This document shows positions 25,306 to 32,635 of a DNA stretch of 54,993 nt, one piece after another. Origin of the DNA: an uncultured Clostridia bacterium (lineage in GTDB: Bacteria; Bacillota; Clostridia; Christensenellales; Aristaeellaceae). The translations under genes and the position numbers were made by a program. The notes under the pieces are model-generated. The model had not been told where the DNA came from. It did no database searches and saw only the letters and a program-made list of their open reading frames with translations. Each line of letters begins with the position of its first letter. The stretch's first letter is position 1. The stretch lies in contig CAKTUU010000012.1 in NCBI GenBank assembly GCA_934621505.1, positions 1 to 54,993 of the forward strand. The letters run 5' to 3'.

Positions 25306-25723
25306 CCTGAACCTGCTGGGCATCCGGGAGCCCGGCATCTACGGCAATCAAAATTATCAGGCGCTGACGGAGTATATTCGCGGCGTGTGCGAACGGGAAA
25401 ACATCCAGGTGGAAATTTTCCAGAGCAATCACGAGGGGGAGCTGGTGGACATCATTCAAAGCGCCCTGGGCAAGGCGGACGGCATCGTCATCAACCCGGC
25501 GGCGTATACCCATACCAGCGTGGCCATTCTGGACGCGCTGAAGGCGGTCAGCCTGCCCGCTGTGGAGGTGCATTTAAGCGACGTAAGCCAGCGGGAGGCC
25601 TTTCGCCATGTCAGCTATCCGGCCATGGCCTGCATCGCCCAAATCAAGGGCCTGGGCTTTGCCGGGTACGAACGGGCGATTCTGCTTTTGAAACAACACA
25701 TTCAGGAGCATGAAATTGCGTGA
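25277..25723 (+). CDS. aroQ: 3-dehydroquinate dehydratase, type II
   Basis: This 148-residue type II dehydroquinase removes water from 3-dehydroquinate. It has the family signatures: LNGPNLNLLGIREPGIYG with the catalytic Tyr in its flexible loop, NPAAYTHTS, and EVHLSDVSQREAFR. The start ATG 25277 lies within the end of the aroE-aroK gene, with GAGGAGG at 25264-25270. It is the last gene of the aromatic operon; a new promoter follows 28 bases after its stop. Confidence 0.95.
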   Translation: MKLFVLNGPNLNLLGIREPGIYGNQNYQALTEYIRGVCERENIQVEIFQSNHEGELVDIIQSALGKADGIVINPAAYTHTSVAILDALKAVSLPAVEVHLSDVSQREAFRHVSYPAMACIAQIKGLGFAGYERAILLLKQHIQEHEIA

Positions 25724-25750
25724 AATACCGTGCAGAACGTCCGCGTCGTC

Positions 25751-25779
25751 TTGACAAACCCGTCTTACGTTGTTACCAT
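25751..25779 (+). promoter_or_regulatory. Promoter of the transketolase genes
   Basis: TTGACA at 25751-25756, a 17-base spacer and TACCAT at 25774-25779. It lies 43 bases before the transketolase start, so the pair can be expressed apart from the attenuated aromatic operon. No terminator was seen between aroQ and this promoter, so read-through is also possible. Confidence 0.75.
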
Positions 25780-25821
25780 ATTCAAGGCATCTATCACGGA
25801 CTTCTCTAAGGAGGAAATTGC

Positions 25822-26631
25822 ATGAACGCTGAAACCCGTTCCCTATGCACCCAGGTGCGGCGCGATATCATTAACATGACCGCCGACGCCGGCTGCGGCC
25901 ATCCCGGCGGATCGCTGTCCATTGTGGAGGCGGTTGTCGCCCTGTATAAAGAGGTAATGCATGTAGATCCCAAGAATCCCAAAATGGAGGACCGGGACCG
26001 CTTTGTGCTCAGCAAGGGCCATGCCGCCCCCGCGCTGTATGCCGTTTTGGGCGAGCGCGGCTTCTTTGACAAGGCGGAGTTTCGCAACTTCCGTCAGCTG
26101 CACAGCTTTTTGCAGGGCCACCCGGATATGAACAAGTGCCCCGGCGTGGACGCTTCCACCGGTTCGCTGGGCCAGGGCATCAGCATTGCCGCCGGCATGG
26201 CGCTGGGCCTGAAGGCGCAGGGCAAGCCCCAGCAGGTATACACCATCATCGGCGACGGCGAATGCCAGGAAGGCATGGTTTGGGAGGCCTGCATGGCCGC
26301 CGCCCACTACAAGCTGGATAACCTGACCGTGATTTTGGATAATAACGGTCTGCAAATTGACGGCACCAACGATCAGGTAATGAGCCTGGGCGACGTATCC
26401 GCCAAGTTTGCCGCCTTTGGCATGGATGTGGTGGAAGTGGCCGATGGTAACGATTACGACCAGATTCTGGCTGCCCTGAAGCAGCCCCATAAACCCGGCA
26501 TGCCCAAGCTGATTCGCATGAAGACCGTAAAGGGCAAGGGCGTCAGCTTTATGGAAAACCAGGCTGGCTGGCATGGCAAGGCCCCCAATGAGGAGCAGCG
26601 TCAGCAGGCCCTGAGCGAATTGCAAGGCTGA
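25822..26631 (+). CDS. tktA: Transketolase, N-terminal subunit
   Basis: This 269-residue subunit binds the diphosphate of thiamine diphosphate. It shows the GHPGGSLSIVEAV start, LSKGHAAPALYA, TGSLGQGISIAAGMA, and the GDGECQEG-to-NN metal-binding motif. In many Firmicutes transketolase is split into two genes as here. It interconverts sugar phosphates and can supply erythrose 4-phosphate for aroF, which explains its place after the aromatic operon. TAAGGAGGAAA lies before the ATG. The second subunit starts 13 bases downstream. Confidence 0.93.
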   Translation: MNAETRSLCTQVRRDIINMTADAGCGHPGGSLSIVEAVVALYKEVMHVDPKNPKMEDRDRFVLSKGHAAPALYAVLGERGFFDKAEFRNFRQLHSFLQGHPDMNKCPGVDASTGSLGQGISIAAGMALGLKAQGKPQQVYTIIGDGECQEGMVWEACMAAAHYKLDNLTVILDNNGLQIDGTNDQVMSLGDVSAKFAAFGMDVVEVADGNDYDQILAALKQPHKPGMPKLIRMKTVKGKGVSFMENQAGWHGKAPNEEQRQQALSELQG

Positions 26632-26644
26632 GAGGATGAATCGC

Positions 26645-27559
26645 ATGGAAAAGAAAGCTACGCGTGTGGCCTATGGTGAATACCTGGCCAAAATCGGACA
26701 CAAAAACAGCAAGCTGGTAGTGCTGGACGCCGACCTGGCCAGCGCCACCCAGACGCAGTATTTTAAAAAGGAATTTCCGGACCGTTTCTTTGACTGCGGC
26801 ATTGCCGAGGCCAATATGGTAGACCTGGCCGTGGGCATGTCCACCACCGGTCTGGTGCCCTTTTGCAGCACCTTTGCGGTGTTTGCGGGCCGCTGCCTGG
26901 ACCAGATCCGCAACAGCGTCTGCTACCCCAAGAACAACGTAAAGCTGGCCTTTACCCACGCCGGTATCACCGTGGGCGAGGACGGCGGCAGCCATCAGGC
27001 CATTGAGGATATCGCTCTGATGCGCGCCCTGCCCAACATGACCGTGCTGGTGCCCTGCGACGCTAACGAAACCGAGCGCTGCATTGACGCCGCCATTGCC
27101 ATCAACGGCCCGGTGTACATCCGTCTGGCCCGTCTGGCTACCCCCGTGTTTGACAACCTGCCCGCCTTTGAGCTGGGCAAGGTGGCTCAGCTGCGGGAGG
27201 GCAGCGACGCGGTGCTGCTGTGCAACGGCATTATGGTGGACCAGTGCCTGCAGGCGGCTGATTTGCTGGCCAGCCGCGGCAAGAATGTGGCCGTTGTAAA
27301 CGTGCACACCCTGAAGCCCTTCGACGAGGACGGCGTGCGCGCTCTGGCGGCCAAGTACCATCATGTGTACACCGTGGAGGAGCACAGCGTCATCGGCGGT
27401 TTGGGCGACGCTGCCGCCGCCGCCATTGTCAACCTGGACGGCGTACACCTGACCAAGCTGGGCGTGCAGGACCGCTTTGGTCAAAGCGGCAAGCCCGCCG
27501 ACCTGCTGCGGGAATACGGCCTGGATGCGGAAAGCATTGCCGCCGCCGTGCTGAAGTAA
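26645..27559 (+). CDS. tktB: Transketolase, C-terminal subunit
   Basis: This 304-residue partner carries the pyrimidine-binding and C-terminal transketolase domains: DADLASATQT, CGIAEANMVDLAVGMS with the catalytic Glu, a THAGITVGEDGGSHQ loop, and VVNVHTLKPFD in the last domain. ATG 26645 is preferred over ATG 26636 because GAGAGG at 26630-26635 would leave no space before the latter. The gene ends 39 bases before a strong terminator. Confidence 0.93.
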   Translation: MEKKATRVAYGEYLAKIGHKNSKLVVLDADLASATQTQYFKKEFPDRFFDCGIAEANMVDLAVGMSTTGLVPFCSTFAVFAGRCLDQIRNSVCYPKNNVKLAFTHAGITVGEDGGSHQAIEDIALMRALPNMTVLVPCDANETERCIDAAIAINGPVYIRLARLATPVFDNLPAFELGKVAQLREGSDAVLLCNGIMVDQCLQAADLLASRGKNVAVVNVHTLKPFDEDGVRALAAKYHHVYTVEEHSVIGGLGDAAAAAIVNLDGVHLTKLGVQDRFGQSGKPADLLREYGLDAESIAAAVLK

Positions 27560-27598
27560 CAACCCACCGGCCAGGCTTTTTTGCCGGGCCGAATCAAA

Positions 27599-27638
27599 CA
27601 GCGCCGCCTGATGCTGGTCGTCAGGCGGCGCTGCTTTT
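27599..27638. terminator. Terminator between transketolase and the convergent acetyltransferase
   Basis: A perfect 13-bp stem, CAGCGCCGCCTGA with TCAGGCGGCGCTG, is followed by CTTTTAT. It lies where a plus-strand and a minus-strand gene converge and probably serves both. Confidence 0.88.
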
Positions 27639-28101
27639 ATGGATTGTTTTTTTGGTATACCAGGCATCCGTCCACGGTGCCGGCGCAGGCAAAACCGTAT
27701 TTTTCCGCGATGTGGCGGCTTACCTGCTGATTCGGCGAGCATTCAATGACCGCGCCTTTGCCGGACCGGCGGGCCAAAGCAAGCAGCAGGCCGGTCATGC
27801 GGCAGGCATAGCCGCGGCCCCAAACGCCGGGCTTTAAGACCCAGCCGATTTCCATGGCATAGCCGTCATAGGCATGGTAGATGGCATACCCAAGAAAAGC
27901 GCCGCTATCGTCCTCCACGGCGTAAATCAATGGGGGAACGGTCATGCCCGCCTGGTACAAAAAGGCTTTGGCGGCGGGACGGGAAAAAGGCTCCTGCAAA
28001 TAGCGCATCACCCTGGGATCGCTTAGCAGGGCGTACAGATCGTCTTCATCGGAAGGGGCCAGCGTGCGCAGCGTCAGGCCCTGGCCTTGGGTTAAAATCA
28101 T
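27637..28101 (-). CDS. GNAT-family N-acetyltransferase
   Basis: This 154-residue protein resembles the RimJ/RimL-type acetyltransferases. LTLRTLAPSDEDDLYALLSD starts the fold, WVLKPGVWGRGYA holds the acetyl-CoA binding turn, and CSPNQQVSRHIAEKYGF is the usual last helix. The substrate is unknown. The start at 28101 follows AAAGGAGAAG. Ten bases separate it from the upstream membrane protein gene, so the two form a minus-strand operon. Confidence 0.85.
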   Translation of the reverse strand: MILTQGQGLTLRTLAPSDEDDLYALLSDPRVMRYLQEPFSRPAAKAFLYQAGMTVPPLIYAVEDDSGAFLGYAIYHAYDGYAMEIGWVLKPGVWGRGYACRMTGLLLALARRSGKGAVIECSPNQQVSRHIAEKYGFACAGTVDGCLVYQKNNP

Positions 28102-28111
28102 GACTTCTCCT

Positions 28112-28819
28112 TTATAGCGTGTGCCTGCCCATGGTGGAGCGAATCCGGGAACTGGGCTGGTCCGGCTTAGGGTCTGACTGCCCGGGGGTATATCTGCGCC
28201 TTTGCCTTTCGGACGGAACCGGCGCTTCTTTGGGCACGGCGCTGCTTTCCGGCATGGGGGCGCAAACCGCAATGGGCCTATCAGGCGGCAAAGCGGGCGC
28301 GGGAGGTTCGATGGGAACCGGATTTTGAACGGGCGGCTTTTCCTGCGGGGCTTCAGCCGGCGCTGCCGCCTCCTGCCGGGGGCGGGCAAAGGGATTGGAC
28401 GCGCCGGTCTGATCCTGGTTGCGTTCCAGAATGGGCGTGAAATGGCTGAGAGGACTGTCTCCGCCTACCGCAGGCTCAAAATGCGGGGACGCGGCGGCAA
28501 AGGGATTGCTTTCCACAGGCGGCTCGCTGGGATAGACGCGCACCTGGGTGCCCTCTCCTTTGTGAAAGCAGGTCAGCAGCGCCGCGCCCACAACGGCCGC
28601 GCCAGCGCCGGTCAGCAGCAGGGGCAGGGCGTTGGCAAAGGCAAACTGCATCAGACCGTTGACCACGCCTACAAACCACTGGCTTGTGGGCGCATAAAAA
28701 GACGATAGCACCAGCTGCAGCTGAGGGTTGGAAATTTGCGGCAGCACCAGAGCCAGCAGCCCCACAAACGCCGCCGCGCACCCCAGACCCAAAATGATTC
28801 CGCTGATAACCTTGCGCAT
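28112..28819 (-). CDS. Two-TM membrane protein with Pro-rich cytoplasmic tail, unknown function
   Basis: I do not recognise a family. The 235-residue protein has two hydrophobic helices (about residues 5-28 and 58-82) joined by a short outside loop (LSSFYAPTSQWF). A disordered tail follows (about 90-235), rich in Pro, Ala, Ser and Arg, with SNPFA twice. The ATG at 28819 has GGAGAAGGGGA before it. It is divergent from the vWA-phosphatase-kinase genes and co-transcribed with an acetyltransferase. The Ser/Thr-containing tail could be a kinase substrate, but nothing shows it. Confidence 0.7.
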   Translation of the reverse strand: MRKVISGIILGLGCAAAFVGLLALVLPQISNPQLQLVLSSFYAPTSQWFVGVVNGLMQFAFANALPLLLTGAGAAVVGAALLTCFHKGEGTQVRVYPSEPPVESNPFAAASPHFEPAVGGDSPLSHFTPILERNQDQTGASNPFARPRQEAAAPAEAPQEKPPVQNPVPIEPPAPALPPDRPIAVCAPMPESSAVPKEAPVPSERQRRRYTPGQSDPKPDQPSSRIRSTMGRHTL

Positions 28820-28860
28820 ACCAACGTCTCCCCTTCTCCAAATGCTGTAGATTTCGCTGC

Positions 28861-28905
28861 CGGGGCGGGGTTTTCCTGCCCCAGGGAAGGGAAAACCACG
28901 CCCCG
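28861..28905. other. Long hairpin in the divergent intergenic region
   Basis: CGGGGCG then GGTTTTCC (28861-28876, one unpaired base) pair with GGAAAACC then CGCCCCG (28890-28905): 15 base pairs, one mismatch, 13-base loop. It lies between two divergent genes. No clear promoters flank it. It could end transcription from either side or be a binding site. Confidence 0.6.
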
Positions 28906-28960
28906 TGCAGAATCCTTCACAATAGTCCCATTTTCGATACGCCAACAGGAGGAAACCGGA

Positions 28961-29641
28961 GTGGAAAATTATAAGCTCACCTACAATGTGGATATGGTTT
29001 TTTGCATCGACGCTACGGGCAGCATGCGCCATGTGCTGGATTTTGTGAAGCAAAACGCCCTGAACCTGTATCATGACATCGTTGCCGAAATGGAGAAAAA
29101 GCATAAGACGATCAACCAGCTGCGGGTGCGGGTGATTGCCTTTCGGGACTATGTGGCGGACGGTGAGGACGCGATTCTGGGAAGCGATTTCTTTGTGCTG
29201 CCGGACCAGGCCCAGATGTTTTATGACTGTGTGAACGGCATTACCGCCAAGGGAGGCGGCGATATCCCGGAGGACGGGCTGGAGGCGCTGGCCTACGCCA
29301 TTCGCAGCGACTGGACCCGGGAGGGTGTGAAAAAACGTCACATCATTGTGGTATGGTCGGACGCTCCCACCCATGACCTGGGCTATGGCAGAATGGCTCC
29401 CTGGTATCCGGAGGGCATGGCCAGGGACTTTGACGAGCTGAGCCTGTGGTGGGAGGATGAGCAGCTGGGCGGCGGCATGGACGAAAACGCCAAGCGCCTG
29501 CTGATTTTTGCCCCGGACGCCCCGTCATGGAATCGTATTTCCTCCGAATGGGGACAGGTCATCCATGTGCAAACCGTCAGCGAGGGCCTGCTGGATGTGG
29601 AGTACCGCCAGGTGCTGGACGCGGTTTGCAATACCATTTAA
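28961..29641 (+). CDS. vWA domain protein (TerY-like)
   Basis: The start is GTG 28961, preceded by ACAGGAGG. The 226-residue protein is essentially one von Willebrand A domain with a MIDAS motif DATGSM near residue 15, a conserved Thr/Gly-rich loop (GGGDIPEDGLEAL) and WSDAPTHD near the end. vWA domains of this intracellular type bind partners through a metal ion. Followed by a PP2C phosphatase and a Ser/Thr kinase, it forms the vWA-phosphatase-kinase triad described from comparative genomics as TerY-P. No ter genes lie nearby. Confidence 0.82.
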   Translation: MENYKLTYNVDMVFCIDATGSMRHVLDFVKQNALNLYHDIVAEMEKKHKTINQLRVRVIAFRDYVADGEDAILGSDFFVLPDQAQMFYDCVNGITAKGGGDIPEDGLEALAYAIRSDWTREGVKKRHIIVVWSDAPTHDLGYGRMAPWYPEGMARDFDELSLWWEDEQLGGGMDENAKRLLIFAPDAPSWNRISSEWGQVIHVQTVSEGLLDVEYRQVLDAVCNTI

Positions 29642-29665
29642 GGTCTGGGAAAGGAGCGGGGGTTC

Positions 29666-30634
29666 TTGCTTTCCATCCAATATTCCCCGGCGCCGGAAAG
29701 GCTGGAGGATTGCTTTGCGCTGCTGGACGATTCGCAAAGCGCCTTTTTGTGCGTGGCGGATGGCTGCGGCGGCCTGGGCAGCCGCCGTTATCCGGAACTG
29801 AACAACCAGACGGGGGCCAGCCTGGCGGCCAGGCTGGTTGTGGAAGCGGCTTCCGGCTGGTGGCGGCAGGGGCAGACGACTCCCCATACCCTGGAGCAGG
29901 GCCAGAAAACCATGACCGCTTTGGTTCCGTGGCTGGAACAGGCGCTGAATGATTTTTCCAGGGTCCATCCCCAAACCGGCAGCCGGATTGTGGGCAGCAT
30001 GCAGCGGGAATTGCCCACCACCCTGTGCATGGCCTTAAGCACGCAGGAGGGGGAGAGCCGGCAGGAACTGTGCTTTGTCTGGGCGGGGGACAGCAGGGGC
30101 TATGTACTGGACGGACGTGGCCTGCACCAGTGTACCCAGGACCATGTGCGGGGCCAGCTAAACGCCTTTGACAGCCTGTACCGGGACGCTCCGCTGAGCA
30201 ACCTGCTGTCCGCCGGGCGCACGCCCAGGCTGTCCGTACGGCATTTGTGCGTAAATCGTCCCTGCGTGGTCATTGTGGCGACAGACGGGGCTTTTGGCGG
30301 CCTGCGCACGCCCATGGAAATGGAAATGATGCTGATTGATACCCTGCTGGCGGCCAAAACCCAGGCAGGCTGGCAGCGCAAAATCACCACCGTGCTGAAA
30401 AAAGCCGCCAACGACGACGCGACCCTGCTGATGCAGCCCTGCGGGTTTGAAACCTTTGAGGCCATGCAGCGGCATTTTCAAATCCGGCGGGGATTTTTGC
30501 AGAAGCAGTTCATCACCCAGGCCCGGCGCAAACGGGAAAACCTGCCCTATGTGGAGGGGCGCTGGCAGGCGTACCGGCAGGGCTATGACTGGACGGAGGT
30601 GAGCGGCGATGCTGCCTGCGATTGGCGAATATAG
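29666..30634 (+). CDS. PP2C-type Ser/Thr protein phosphatase
   Basis: The likely start is TTG 29666, with AAAGGAGCGGGGG before it; later in-frame ATGs would cut into the fold. The protein has 322 residues. Metal-binding motifs of PP2C enzymes are present: VADGCGGLG, AGDSRGY, VATDGAFGG and NDDATLL. It should remove phosphate from the targets of the adjacent kinase. It overlaps the kinase gene by 26 bases, so the two are made together. Confidence 0.85.
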   Translation: MLSIQYSPAPERLEDCFALLDDSQSAFLCVADGCGGLGSRRYPELNNQTGASLAARLVVEAASGWWRQGQTTPHTLEQGQKTMTALVPWLEQALNDFSRVHPQTGSRIVGSMQRELPTTLCMALSTQEGESRQELCFVWAGDSRGYVLDGRGLHQCTQDHVRGQLNAFDSLYRDAPLSNLLSAGRTPRLSVRHLCVNRPCVVIVATDGAFGGLRTPMEMEMMLIDTLLAAKTQAGWQRKITTVLKKAANDDATLLMQPCGFETFEAMQRHFQIRRGFLQKQFITQARRKRENLPYVEGRWQAYRQGYDWTEVSGDAACDWRI

Positions 30635-31532
30635 CTGCCTTACGCCCTGGCGCACCGCCGGCAGCGGCAGCGCCCGCTGGTGTATCGGCTGCTTGGGGGT
30701 GGAACGGTTTTTCATCAAGCAGTTTTTGTCGCCGGTATATCCCGCCCATCCGGATACGCCCCTGGGGCTGAAGCAGCTGGCCCGCTGTCAGGCCTTTGAA
30801 AAGCAGAAAAGGACCCTGTACGCCGCCCTGTCCTGTGTGATTGGTGGCGTGCTGGTGCCGGTGATCGACTTTTTCCGTTATGATGGACGGTACTATTCCG
30901 TCAGCGAGGCCCTGCCGGACAGCTGCGTCGCGGCGGAGGATGGCGGCCTGCTGACTCGGGAGCAGCGCAGAAATGTGCTGCTTGACCTGGCGCTGTGCCT
31001 GCAGCGGCTGCACCGGCAGGGCGTGGTTCACGGGGACCTGAAACCGGAGCATGTGCTTTTGTGCCCGGAGGGGGACGGCTTCCGCACCCGGCTGATTGAC
31101 TTGGACAGCGGTTTCCTGACCGGCCATCCGCCCCGGGAAATCCGGGATATGGAGGGCGACCCGGCATACCTGTCCCCGGAAATGTTTATCAGCATGATGG
31201 GGGAAAAAGCAACGCTGGGGACTGGGGTTGATACCTTTGCCTTTGCCATGATGATTCACAAGCTGTGGACAGGCGAGCTGCCCGGCTTTGACCATAGCCG
31301 GTACGATTATTTATACCAGGCGGTGCTGGACGGCGGAACGGTTACGCTTTCGCCGGATTTGCCACAGGAATGGCAGGCTGCTATGCAGGCCATGCTGGAC
31401 AAGGATCCGGCACGGCGGCCCGCGGACGGCGATATCACCCGTCTGTTTGAAAAGAGCCCCGAATCGCTGCCGCGCACGGCGGTTCCGGCTAACGGCCTGC
31501 GCCGTTTTATGCGTTCCGGTGGCAGTATTTAA
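30609..31532 (+). CDS. Ser/Thr protein kinase (Hanks type), atypical catalytic loop
   Basis: This soluble kinase of 307 residues has the ATP-binding Lys37 in FFIKQF, the catalytic loop HGDLKPEH (Asp143) and DLD (164-166) in place of DFG. GDPAYLSPE is the activation segment end, and DPARRP lies near the C terminus. The usual Asn five residues after the catalytic Asp is His148, and the glycine of DFG is Asp, so activity may be unusual though the main Lys and Asp residues remain. No transmembrane segment or PASTA domain is present, unlike PrkC-type kinases. It is coupled to the PP2C gene and has ACGGAGGTGA before its start. Confidence 0.85.
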   Translation: MLPAIGEYSCLTPWRTAGSGSARWCIGCLGVERFFIKQFLSPVYPAHPDTPLGLKQLARCQAFEKQKRTLYAALSCVIGGVLVPVIDFFRYDGRYYSVSEALPDSCVAAEDGGLLTREQRRNVLLDLALCLQRLHRQGVVHGDLKPEHVLLCPEGDGFRTRLIDLDSGFLTGHPPREIRDMEGDPAYLSPEMFISMMGEKATLGTGVDTFAFAMMIHKLWTGELPGFDHSRYDYLYQAVLDGGTVTLSPDLPQEWQAAMQAMLDKDPARRPADGDITRLFEKSPESLPRTAVPANGLRRFMRSGGSI

Positions 31533-31569
31533 AAAATGTTCAAATTGTTACAATCTTAGGGAACATTTT
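31533..31569 (+). promoter_or_regulatory. Nested palindromes between kinase and sortase genes (possible operator)
   Basis: AAAATGTTC (31533-31541) and GAACATTTT (31561-31569) are perfect inverted repeats. Between them lies a second palindrome, ATTGTTACAAT (31544-31554). It begins right after the kinase stop and ends 71 bases before the sortase start. It could be a regulator site or a weak bidirectional terminator. Confidence 0.45.
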
Positions 31570-31604
31570 CTGCCGCTGATGCGTCTAATAGACAGCAATA
31601 CACT

Positions 31605-31623
31605 GCAAGGCGTTCCGCCTTGC
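31605..31623 (+). other. Hairpin directly before the sortase ribosome binding site
   Basis: GCAAGGCG and CGCCTTGC form a perfect 8-bp stem around TTC. The GGAAAGGA ribosome binding site follows at once. There is no T-run, so it may affect translation or RNA stability rather than end transcription. Confidence 0.6.
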
Positions 31624-31640
31624 GGAAAGGAGCGGATTGC

Positions 31641-32618
31641 GTGAAGAAACGAAAGGTTCTATGGTGGATTGCGCTGGCGGTGTTTGCAGGCTGCGCCGTC
31701 TGGCTGGTGTCGTATGCTGTCAGCGCGAACCGTGATGCTCAAAGTCTGCAAAGCTATCAGGATGATCTTGCGCTGCTGAGCGCTACCCCCACGGCGGAGT
31801 CCCCAACGGCTGCGCACACGGCGGAGGCCGTGGCTACCCAAAGCGATCAGGATGACCTTGTACTGACAGGGGTTACCCCCACGGCGGAGTCCCCAACGGC
31901 TGCGCACACAGCGGAGGCTACAGCCGCTCCCACCGCTACGGCAGTCCAAGCCACGGCGCAGCCTACGGCATACGCCGCGCCCTCTGCCAGTGCGGCAGAG
32001 TCTGTCGCCACGGCGGAACCTGTGGCAACGCAGGATCCGGTTTTGGCCTATTATCAGGAACTGGCGGCCAAAAATCCGGATATGGCCGGTTGGATTCGCA
32101 TTGAGGATACGGTAGTGGATTACCCGGTAATGCATACGCCGGAAAATGAGGAAAAGTACCTGCACAAGGACTTTGACGGAAACTACAGCAACGCGGGGCT
32201 GCCCTTTATGGACGATCAGTGCGACCCCGACAACCCGACCCTGAGCCGCATCCTGTTTGGGCATAACATGCGCAGCGGGCAGATGTTCGCCGTTTTGCAT
32301 CAGTATATGGACAAGGACTTTTTCAAGGAGCACGCCGCCATCCAGATGGATACGCTGAACAGCCGTACCACCTACCAGGCCGTCGCTCTGCTGCCGCTGC
32401 TGCTGACGGAGATGCAAAAGCCGTCCATGGCCTGCTACCAGCCGGTGGATACCTCCGTGCAGGAAAATGTGGACGCCTTTAACGCCTATTTGGAGGAATA
32501 TGCCCGCATTCTGGACGGAAAGATTGAGAGGAACGATCAGGTGCTGGTTTTAAGCACCTGCGCCTATGCCAGCGGCTATAACCGGCTGGTGCTGATTGCC
32601 CGCGCGCCTGCAAAATAA
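31641..32618 (+). CDS. srtB: Class B sortase with Thr/Ala-rich stalk
   Basis: The start is GTG 31641, preceded by GGAAAGGAG. The protein has 325 residues: an N-terminal membrane anchor (about 6-28), a low-complexity Thr/Ala/Pro stalk (about 40-130) that includes a 30-residue duplication, and a SrtB catalytic domain. Active-site residues are His208 in FGHNM, Cys307 in LSTCAY and Arg315 in NRLVLIAR. The domain opening (DMAGWIRIEDTVVDYPVM) is typical of class B. It should cut the PQTGD-type signals of the two large surface proteins in this region and join them to the wall. Its likely substrate begins 17 bases downstream. Confidence 0.92.
   Translation: MKKRKVLWWIALAVFAGCAVWLVSYAVSANRDAQSLQSYQDDLALLSATPTAESPTAAHTAEAVATQSDQDDLVLTGVTPTAESPTAAHTAEATAAPTATAVQATAQPTAYAAPSASAAESVATAEPVATQDPVLAYYQELAAKNPDMAGWIRIEDTVVDYPVMHTPENEEKYLHKDFDGNYSNAGLPFMDDQCDPDNPTLSRILFGHNMRSGQMFAVLHQYMDKDFFKEHAAIQMDTLNSRTTYQAVALLPLLLTEMQKPSMACYQPVDTSVQENVDAFNAYLEEYARILDGKIERNDQVLVLSTCAYASGYNRLVLIARAPAK
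31755..31934 (+). repeat. Tandem 90-bp duplication in the sortase stalk
   Basis: Two adjacent 90-bp units encode stalk units that both contain TPTAESPTAAHTAEA, preceded by QDDL. The 45 bases at 31784-31828 and 31874-31918 are nearly identical, so the duplication is recent. It lengthens the stalk by 30 residues. Confidence 0.85.
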
Positions 32619-32635
32619 AGGGAGAGATGATAAAA

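Noticed and set aside
28112..29374. Longer 420-codon version of the two-TM membrane protein
   Set aside because: The extra N-terminal part runs antisense to the vWA gene; the ATG at 28819 has a ribosome binding site and starts with the membrane helix.
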